The translations under genes were made by a program, and so were the position numbers. Below, one piece after another: positions 9,362 to 17,100 of a DNA stretch of 64,000 nucleotides. The stretch's first letter is position 1; each line of letters opens with the position of its first letter. The DNA lies in NCBI RefSeq assembly GCF_036345255.1, contig NZ_CP107783.1, positions 1,984,001 through 2,048,000 of the forward strand, in the 5' to 3' direction. Origin of the DNA: Streptomyces sp. NBC_00569 (GTDB lineage Bacteria > Actinomycetota > Actinomycetes > Streptomycetales > Streptomycetaceae). The notes beneath the pieces are model-generated. The model was not told the origin of the DNA, did no database searches, and worked only from the letters and a program-made list of their open reading frames with translations.

Positions 9362-11068
9362 TCACAGCCGCTGCTGGGCGACACCGTTCACCGAGAGGTC
9401 CGCGTCTCGCGTTGGCAGTGGCGTCTGCGGTTCTTCTTCTCCAGGAGCTTGCTGTGGCTCGTCCTGTGTGTCTCTGGCTCGGGCTCCATCTGTCAGGAAG
9501 GGCACCTCGCTGTGTGAAAGGAGCCGTACCAGTTCGCTGTCGAGACCGGCCTGGAGTGGAGTTCCGTCCTTGCCGAACGAGTCGATCTCTCCGCCGAACA
9601 GGGGTGCCTTGGTGGCCTCATGGGTCACCTTCACTCCGAGGATGCCGCTGTGGTCGTAGCGGAACTGTACGAGGACGGCGTTGCGTTCCGGGTCGCGTTC
9701 CGGCTTGGGGAGCCGGACTTCCAGCTGGGCTAGAGGGAAGGCGCGATCGCTGTCTGCTGGATAGCCTGCCTCTCCTTCGATGATCTCCACGTTGACTGAG
9801 ACGGCATCCGGTCGTGAGGGGGTGAAGCGCCGCTCGCCCCGCGCGACGAGTGTGCGGTTGCGGCGGATGATGGGCTGGAAGCCCTTGCGGGGAGCGGCGT
9901 CGAAGGCGGTACCCAGGTCGTAGTTGGTGACGAGGCTGAAGCGGTTGCGCTGGTCGGGGTCGTCGAGTGCTGCCGAGTAGATGGCTGCGCCTCGTGCGAC
10001 TGCCGTCATGGGGTGGCATAGCTCGGCAGGGATGATCCGGTCGGCTCCCAGGATGCGGCCGACTGCCTGCCGGGCTTCTGGGATCTGCGACGTGCCGCCG
10101 ATCATGAGTACGGTGTCGATGCCGTCTGGTGCGATGCCGGTGTCGTCGAGGCACTGTTCCAGGGGTTCCATGGCGCGTTCGATCAGTGGTGAGACGGCGG
10201 CGAGGTATTCCTCCCGCAGGATGGTCAGCGTCGTGCCGAGGTTCGGCAGGTCGAAGGGGACTTCGGCCGCGTCGGTGCGCGAGAGAGCGATTTTGGTCAG
10301 CTCCGCGTCGCGGCGCCAGCGGTTGCGTTCCCCGGCGCTGAGCTGCTCGGGTACTTGTCCCAGCTTCTTCAGGACGATCCTGGCGAGGGCTTCGTCGAAT
10401 TCCAGACCGCCGAGTGCTGCGATGCCTCGTGAGGAGAGTTCTTCGAAATACTTGCCGTCGTAGTCCAGGACCGTGACGTCGATGGTGCCACCGCCCCAGT
10501 CGAAGATGAGGAAGCGGCCGGGGATGTCGATGTCGTTGGCGTATGAGACTGCTGCGGCTGTGGGCTCGTTGAGGAGGGCTTTGACTTTGATTCCGGCCAG
10601 TCGTGCGGCCGCGCGTGTCCTGTACCGGGCGCCACCGGTTGCGTTGGCCGGGACGGTGACGACGGCTTCGGAGAGGTCGAGGAATCTGCGCTGTGCGGCT
10701 GTTTTCATCTGTGCAAAGAGCGAAGCGGCTGCAGCGGTGCTGCGGAATGGTTCACCGCCGAGCCAGACATGGTGCTCTTCGAGGAGTGTTCCTGCCGGGT
10801 CTGCCTGCTCCAGGCCGGCGGAGCGGGTGCCGAGCATGCGCTTGACTGCGTCTACGGGTTCGGCTGTCGCTGTCTTGGCTGCCCAGCCGAAGCAGAGGGT
10901 GCGCTGCAGGTCGCGGACAGCAAGCACTGAGGGGAAAAGCTGCTCGAACTCCGGTTGGCGCCATTGTGCGGGAACGGTTTCGCTGTCTACCGGCACGGTT
11001 TCAGTGTTCGTGCCGTCAGAGCGGGCGACGACCGAGTTGCTGGTGCCGAAATCGATGCCGAATGTCAA
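9362..11068 (-). CDS. Hsp70-family chaperone (operon gene 6)
   Basis: 568 residues. The nucleotide-binding domain fills about residues 1-375, with the phosphate-1 motif (GIDFGTSNSVVARSDG), phosphate-2 motif (FDWGGGTIDVTVLDYDG) and adenosine motif (VLMIGGTSQIPEARQAVG). The family's NEPTAAAVSYA segment is present. After it comes a short beta-type substrate-binding region; the helical lid of DnaK is largely absent, since DnaK is about 610-640 residues. Its start overlaps the preceding GrpE-like gene by 4 bases, so the two are translationally coupled. It would use ATP to bind and release a client, presumably a protein of the same operon. The stop is only about 20 bases from the truncated IS21, so loss of a few C-terminal residues cannot be excluded. 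Confidence 0.88.
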   Translation of the reverse strand: MTFGIDFGTSNSVVARSDGTNTETVPVDSETVPAQWRQPEFEQLFPSVLAVRDLQRTLCFGWAAKTATAEPVDAVKRMLGTRSAGLEQADPAGTLLEEHHVWLGGEPFRSTAAAASLFAQMKTAAQRRFLDLSEAVVTVPANATGGARYRTRAAARLAGIKVKALLNEPTAAAVSYANDIDIPGRFLIFDWGGGTIDVTVLDYDGKYFEELSSRGIAALGGLEFDEALARIVLKKLGQVPEQLSAGERNRWRRDAELTKIALSRTDAAEVPFDLPNLGTTLTILREEYLAAVSPLIERAMEPLEQCLDDTGIAPDGIDTVLMIGGTSQIPEARQAVGRILGADRIIPAELCHPMTAVARGAAIYSAALDDPDQRNRFSLVTNYDLGTAFDAAPRKGFQPIIRRNRTLVARGERRFTPSRPDAVSVNVEIIEGEAGYPADSDRAFPLAQLEVRLPKPERDPERNAVLVQFRYDHSGILGVKVTHEATKAPLFGGEIDSFGKDGTPLQAGLDSELVRLLSHSEVPFLTDGARARDTQDEPQQAPGEEEPQTPLPTRDADLSVNGVAQQRL

Positions 11069-12384
11069 CTGGTCTCCCCTGGTGCCTCATTGTGAGTGTC
11101 TGACGGCTTGTCCTGCGGTTGCTGTGTGAGGCGTCGTGGCATGGTGACGCCGCCGATAGAGCCGGGCGCCGGCCGGGCGGTGCGGCGAGGTGTCATGCGG
11201 TTGCCGGGGGATGCGGTCCGTGGCCGTGGCTGCCGTGTTGTTTCTGGTGGTTCCTGCTGGTGGCGGGTGGCTGCGGGCAGCTGCGCGCCGGCAGGGCTCG
11301 TGTCAGCGTCGGGGAGGCAACTTGTCTGGCTCAGCGAATCCGGCGGCTCAGGGGATGTCGCTTCGTGCGGCGCTTCGGGGCCGTGCGCGTCCCTGGGGGT
11401 CTTCTTGGCCGGCGCGGCTGTTTCCTCTGGGGTTTGGTCCTGGGCCTGCGGAACGCCCGTCGGGGTCAGGGGGGCTTGGGTACCGGCTGAGGCAGCGCTG
11501 GGAAGCGGTTCATCGAGGCGCTTGGCCGGGTCCTGGTGCGGGGCAGCTGTCTGTGCTTGTCCGGGTGCTGGTGCCGCGGTTTCTGCGGGAGTTGGTTCTT
11601 TCTCTCTGTGGCGGTCCTTGTGCTTGCGTGAGGCGGAGCCGTGGAGTTTGCCAGCGGGCGCAGCGGACTGTTCACCGGTTGGTGAGCGGATCCATCCGCG
11701 CTCGATCGTCCGCCCGGTCTCGGCATCAACGTAGGCAGGACTGACGAGTTCGTACACGTCGCTGTCCTGGGTGAGGTGATCGGGTGGGCTGCTCCCGCCT
11801 GCCAGGTTGAATGGCGACAAGTCCGAGAGGTCTGAGATCCGCTGGAGTCCCGCGAGGGCCAGCTCCCTGTCGATGCGCCTCTGCAGCGGTTTGAGTCCGC
11901 TGGCTTGTGCTGCGGCGCGGTCGATCACCGCTAGCTGGGCCAGGTGGCGGTCCCGGGACCCCATGCCTTCGACCACGCCTGATCGCACTGCATCCGCGAT
12001 CTGCTGGCCGGCGGCTCGGACAGCGTTCGCGATCGCCTCAGGCCTGTCGTCTGCGGCGTCCAGGGTGTTGTGGAGGGAGTGCATGCCCGCGGTGATCGCG
12101 GGTTGCACTGCGGCCAGGACTGACGTCAGGAGAGCAGCGGCGTCGAAGGTACCTTGCTGGAAGCGGGGATGACCTTCCCCGATGGTGATGACGATCTGCG
12201 GCTGCGGTGTCTGGGGAGCGCCAGCGTCCGAGGCGGGTGTATCTGCTGTGTGCTCAAGTGGATGAGGGAGCGCTTGTTCCGGCGGTCTATGCGGGGCGCT
12301 GCGAGGCTTCCTGCCTTTCCGGTCCGGCCGGTCTGCATGGCCCTTGGAATCGGAAGTCCCGCTGCGATGGGGCTCTTTCTTCAC
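11065..12384 (-). CDS. GrpE-like protein (operon gene 5)
   Basis: 439 residues. About 1-65 is Lys/Arg/Pro-rich and disordered. Residues 75-180 form long amphipathic helices (AALLTSVLAAVQPAITAGMH). Residues 180-235 read AGLQRISDLSDLSPFNLAGG, then VYELVSPAYVDAETGRTIER and GWIRSP. The order of long helix, then a small beta region ending in a hydrophobic G-Y/W-hydrophobic-x-P pattern, resembles the head of GrpE, the Hsp70 nucleotide-exchange factor. The rest is Pro/Ala/Glu-rich and probably disordered. Its place directly before the Hsp70 gene, with ATGA overlaps on both sides, supports a co-chaperone role. Similarity to GrpE is weak and by eye only. Confidence 0.55.
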   Translation of the reverse strand: MKKEPHRSGTSDSKGHADRPDRKGRKPRSAPHRPPEQALPHPLEHTADTPASDAGAPQTPQPQIVITIGEGHPRFQQGTFDAAALLTSVLAAVQPAITAGMHSLHNTLDAADDRPEAIANAVRAAGQQIADAVRSGVVEGMGSRDRHLAQLAVIDRAAAQASGLKPLQRRIDRELALAGLQRISDLSDLSPFNLAGGSSPPDHLTQDSDVYELVSPAYVDAETGRTIERGWIRSPTGEQSAAPAGKLHGSASRKHKDRHREKEPTPAETAAPAPGQAQTAAPHQDPAKRLDEPLPSAASAGTQAPLTPTGVPQAQDQTPEETAAPAKKTPRDAHGPEAPHEATSPEPPDSLSQTSCLPDADTSPAGAQLPAATRHQQEPPETTRQPRPRTASPGNRMTPRRTARPAPGSIGGVTMPRRLTQQPQDKPSDTHNEAPGETS

Positions 12385-14192
12385 TCGTTGCCGCTCTCTG
12401 AAACGGGGGTCGGGCAGGCCTCAGCTGTAGCTGGGAGTCCTGCATTCTGGCAGGCGGCGCGGATGATCGTCCGGGCTGCCTGATCGCGGGCGTAGTCCTG
12501 CTCTTGCTGTGTCGGTGGGGCGGAGCGGCGCGGCATCTGCGGTGTGCCTGCTCTGACCGGGGCTGCTTCGGCAAGAGGGGCGGCCCACTTTGAAGGCATC
12601 AGGGGCAGCACGAAAGGTTCGATGGGGGCGCGGCCGCGCTCGCGTGCCTGGATGGCGTCTTTTGCCTGGTTGACTGCGGCCTCGCCGTCCTCGTCGAGAG
12701 CTCTGCGAAGAGCGCGCCATTTGTCTTTCCACACCTGATTGGGGGCGCCGTCGGGTGCGTCCAGGACCAGGTAGGGGTTGAGGACGTGGTCATCCTCACG
12801 GTGGCGCTGCAGTTGGCGCAGTACCCCGCGGTTGTGCTCGAGATTGGCGCGCCCTGTTCCCGGCAGCTGGTCTTCGCGCGGGCCCTGTCCTGGCGCCGTC
12901 GGGCTGATCAGTTCGAGCGCTTTGTCATACGTTTCGTCCCCGGAGCCGTTGAGTACGAGCAGGTAGGCAAGAATGTTCTTGGCCTCCCAGCTGCCGGGAG
13001 TCCAGATCTCACGCAGGGCGTTTGCGTCGTTCTGGGCATGCTTGAGGAGCGAGTCGGCCCGCTTGTAGTCTTTGCTCAGCTGCATCCGGTGCGCGGCGCG
13101 GAGGGCTCGGTGCATGCGCCGCACGACGTACCAGCTGCCGAATGCCTTGTCGCGGCGAAGGTGTATCTGTGCCTGGGGGGCGAGTCTTTCCAGTGCGGGC
13201 CAGAGCCATTTCTGGGCGGACAGCTCAGTGGGGATCCGTCCGGTTGAGTGCACTTGGATCAGGTCTGCTGCCAGTTGGCGCTGTGCGTCTGTCAGGTGCT
13301 GTGCTTCGTCCAGCACTGCGATGTCGCCGCGGGCCAGCCGGAGGCGGAATTCGCGGCGGGTCAGTTCGTCGGTCCATCCCAGGTTTCGGAGGTCTTCGGT
13401 GCTCACCTCGGAGGGGGTGAGGCGGGCTTGCAGGTACAGGCGGCGATCGCCGTGGGGCGGGACGGCTCTGGCTGCGATGTGTCCGTCGTCGATCAGGTCA
13501 TCGATGACGGACAGTGGCAGGTAGCGCAGGAGCTTTTGCTGGGCTTCGGCTGTGACGTGGCCGTACTGGGTGAGCCTCGTGTAGTCGGCGTAGCGCTGCC
13601 ATGCTGCATCGGCTTCGTCGTTCTCGTTGTCTGGGGGGCTGCTGTACCTGGCGGGCTTGTAGGCGCGGTCGCTTCCAAGGAGGGTGCGGGCGCGTGCGGC
13701 GTGGCGTGGCGTGAGGAGTGCTTCCAGCCAGGTTCCTGCTTGGAGGAGGGTCTGGACCGCGGTGAGCGGAGGCAGTGGCAGTACGGCGGAGACGATGTAC
13801 TGGGCCAGCTGGTGCGCGGTGGTATCCGGGGTTTGGGTTTCAAGGTGTGGCGCGGGATAGCCGGCGGCCTGTGCTGCAGCGGCTACCGCGCGGGCCGCCT
13901 GTTGTGCCGCCTGCCAGGCCGTCTCTGATGTGAATCCGTCGGGGAGTCGCCTGTCCTGAGGACGCGGCGCGGGTGCGGAACCGGGGTGCGGCTGCGTGCT
14001 GTCCGTCTGCTGCGGTGTCTGAGGGTTATCTTGCGCTGGAGGGTTCCTGGCTGTTGGTGAGGATCCGGTTGCTCGCGCTTCGATCAGGGCGAGGCGGCGT
14101 TGCCGTTCCTGCTCGATCAGGGCCTGCCGGGTCAGCGCTGCGGGCGGGCGGTCTCCGGCTGCGGGGTGTGAGAAGAGGGGGCCGCTGGTCAC
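12381..14192 (-). CDS. J-domain-like protein (operon gene 4)
   Basis: 603 residues. A Gln/Pro-rich N-terminus is followed by helical regions, including repeated Leu/Arg-rich helices (about 290-420, HLRRDKAFGSWYVVRRMHRA). Near residues 468-515 it reads NPYLVLDAPDG, then VWKDKWRALRRALDEDGE and AVNQAKDAIQARE, which matches the start, helix II and helix III-IV of a J domain (D-Y-Y-x-V-L-G pattern). The HPD tripeptide that triggers Hsp70 ATP hydrolysis is not present between helices II and III. It may therefore bind the Hsp70 without stimulating it, or use another contact. It overlaps the helicase gene and the GrpE-like gene by 4 bases each. Confidence 0.5.
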   Translation of the reverse strand: MTSGPLFSHPAAGDRPPAALTRQALIEQERQRRLALIEARATGSSPTARNPPAQDNPQTPQQTDSTQPHPGSAPAPRPQDRRLPDGFTSETAWQAAQQAARAVAAAAQAAGYPAPHLETQTPDTTAHQLAQYIVSAVLPLPPLTAVQTLLQAGTWLEALLTPRHAARARTLLGSDRAYKPARYSSPPDNENDEADAAWQRYADYTRLTQYGHVTAEAQQKLLRYLPLSVIDDLIDDGHIAARAVPPHGDRRLYLQARLTPSEVSTEDLRNLGWTDELTRREFRLRLARGDIAVLDEAQHLTDAQRQLAADLIQVHSTGRIPTELSAQKWLWPALERLAPQAQIHLRRDKAFGSWYVVRRMHRALRAAHRMQLSKDYKRADSLLKHAQNDANALREIWTPGSWEAKNILAYLLVLNGSGDETYDKALELISPTAPGQGPREDQLPGTGRANLEHNRGVLRQLQRHREDDHVLNPYLVLDAPDGAPNQVWKDKWRALRRALDEDGEAAVNQAKDAIQARERGRAPIEPFVLPLMPSKWAAPLAEAAPVRAGTPQMPRRSAPPTQQEQDYARDQAARTIIRAACQNAGLPATAEACPTPVSESGNE

Positions 14193-17100
14193 AGGTCCTC
14201 CTCGGCGAACTCCATCAGGGCGCTGGTGACTGCGGCTGGTGTGCGGTCCAGGCAGTATGCGTCGACGAAAGCCGTGCGTTCGGCCAGGCCGTTCGCGGCG
14301 ATGTAGTCGCCGTACTCCTGCAGTCGCGGCGCCATTGAATTGGGCTGGGCCGATTCCAGTGGATGTTTCACCACCACGGCGAAGGGCTTTTCTACGAACT
14401 CGCTGTCTGCGAGGGCGATGCGGCCGGAGGGTGTGTCGTGTAGTTGAGCGGTGAGGTCTGTGCGGTCCTCGGCCCAGCGTTCCAGCAGGCTGCCGTGCGC
14501 GCTGGTGTCTGTGGCAAGCGGCCGGCAGCGCAGCACTGCGATCAGGTCTCTTGCGAGCCGCCAGTCGAGCAGCGGGTGAAGCCTCATGTTTGAGTAGTCG
14601 CGCAGACAGCGGTAACAGGATCCTCTGCAGTCCCTGGCGTGGTCTGGGCCGAGTTCTGAGAGATATGTGTCGACGGCGTCGAGGAACTCCTCGATGTACT
14701 TGGCTGATCCGAGGTGTGTGCTGAATCCTGCGCCGTTCTCGAGGCTGTCGGCGAGGTAGGCGAGTACGGGGGACGCCGCTGATGCGGAGCCGTGGATGCC
14801 GGCGAGGAGCTCCTCTGGCTGCACATCGAGGAGCGGTGCTGCCGCGCGGCGCAGAAGCGAGGCGAGTGAGTACCAGGCTGCGCGGCGGCCGTGGTAAGCG
14901 TCGCGGAATCCGTGCGGCTGCTCGTACTGGGAGATGTCGAATCGCAGGCCGCGGTCGGTATCGAGCGGTGCCCGTGCACCCAGGAACAGCATGTCGGTGT
15001 GCTCTGTGGCTCCCAGGGCTGTTTGGATGTCAGCCTGTGCTTTCGGGCTGTCCACGACGTGGTAGCCGCCCCACGAGCCGTGCACTTTCCTGAACCGGTA
15101 CAGGCGGCCGTTGTTGCTGTTGACGGTGAACCGGTCACCGCTTCCTGCGTGGACGACGAGCCAGTCGTCGACGCCTCGTTCGACCCGGGGGGCTTCCTTG
15201 TCGAGATCTGCTGCCGTACGGGAGCTGGCACCGCCGTGGCCCCATTCACGCACGCCGTCGTAGTCGCGCGGTGTTCCGGCGCGGAAGCCGGCCGGCTCGC
15301 GCATCGGCAGTGCGGTGTAGTTGGGGCGGCCCGCTGCCCCGCATGCAGGGCAGGCTTTTTGTTCTTCGCCTTCCTCGTTGAGCAGCTGGATGTGCGCGCA
15401 CAGGCGGCACAGCGCGACCCACCTCTCGGGACCGAAGGGTTCCTCTTCGGCCCGCGGCTGAGTGCCACCGGGCCGGAAGGAGGCAATTCCCATCGCCTGG
15501 TAGAGGCGTCCGTCACGCGGAGTCTCAGAGCCCGGCGCGAACTTGGTCAGTGCGACCGCCAGATTGCGGTCGATGGCGCCAGGCGGGGGCCAGGGGAAGT
15601 TCTTCGCAGGCCGTTCTGTGTAGAGATAGCGGACGCGTGTGGGAAAGCCGAACATGGGCAGGAGCCCGGATTCCGCAAGCCGCTGGCTGAGATCGGTGTG
15701 GCCAGTACTCAAGGCTGCCTGCTGGTCCACCTGGTCCAGGAGCTCCTGGATGCAGCGGAACGGGTCAATGGCGGCTACCGCCTGCGGCGTTCCCAGCTGG
15801 AGTGCGCGCGCCGCTGCTGCGATGTCTGATCGGTTGTCGTCCACCCAGCGGCGTACCCGCTCCCGGTGCACTGGCCAGTCGGCCGCATGCCCGAACTGGC
15901 CGTGGATGTTCTTCGTGAGGTCAGGGTCTCGCTTTTGCCGTGCAGCAGCCACTGCGTCGAAGGCCAGCCGGAGCACTTCGCCGAGCAGGACCCGTTTGAA
16001 GATGGACGGCATGCCCAGGGCCAGGTACGGCGGCGGGGTCGGGGCATTCGTGATCTCGTCCGGTCTGGCGAAGTAGTGCTCATCGTGGCTTCGCCCCCGG
16101 CAGATCGTCAGAGCCGTGGCCGTAGGGCTGCCGCGGCGCCCGGCCCTGCCCACACGCTGCTGGTAGTTGAAACGCGTGGGTGGCATGTTGGCGAGCAGCA
16201 CCGTGTTGAGGGAGCCCACGTCAACGCCGGCCTCCATGGTGGTCGTCACCGAGAGGACTTCCAGGCCGTCAGCGGCGGGGACGTCGCTCTCACCGAGGAA
16301 AACGTTCTGGAACCGGGCCTGGCGTGACTGGGCGTCAATGCGGTCGGTCTGCCCTGTGAGTTCGGCGGCTCGCAGCGTGAAGTTTCCGGTGCGGCTCTGG
16401 GCTTTCCAGGCGTAGTAGTCGTCGTTGAGGGGCCCTGCGAAGTGGACGGGGCTGGCGGGGAGCGGGGCCTGGCACTTGGTGCAGAGTCCGGCGCCATGAT
16501 GGAGATGGGGGCGCCGGCAGTTGCCGCAGATCCAGGCACGCCCTCCCCCTTGGCGCAGGGCAACCTTGCGCGGGTCGATGATGTACTGGGCGACTGCCTG
16601 CCCCCACCCGGCGAGCACGCGGTCTTTGACCGTGTCGACATCGGCGCCGTCGCGCTCGGCGACTCGCTTCCACAACCGCAGCAGCGGGGCTGGCGGTTTC
16701 TCGGAGCCTGCCCGCAGTTCCCTGAAACGCCGCAGCAGTCCCAGGATTCGCAGGCTGGCCCGGCACAGAGCGACGTCAGATTCTAGTGGCATGTCGAGGG
16801 GTGAACGGTCATCTGAAAGGCTGAGCCAGCCGAGTCCGAGCGACTCGAAGTCGCGGTCGGCGCCGGAGAAGAGACCGAAGATGAACTCGCGTCCCAGGCT
16901 GTCGTCGATGCGCTTGAGGAACTCCTCCTGCTCCTGTCCCAGTCCGGGCTTGAGGCTGCGGTCGCCCTCCCAGTCGAACAGCGCCGTCCAGGGGATGCCC
17001 TTGTGGTCCTGGAGCGAGGCAGCGGGGCCTGCGGGGTTGGCGCCGTATCCCAGCAGGCGTGCGCGCAAGTCGTAGCGCAGGTCCTCGAGCGAGGGCCGTG

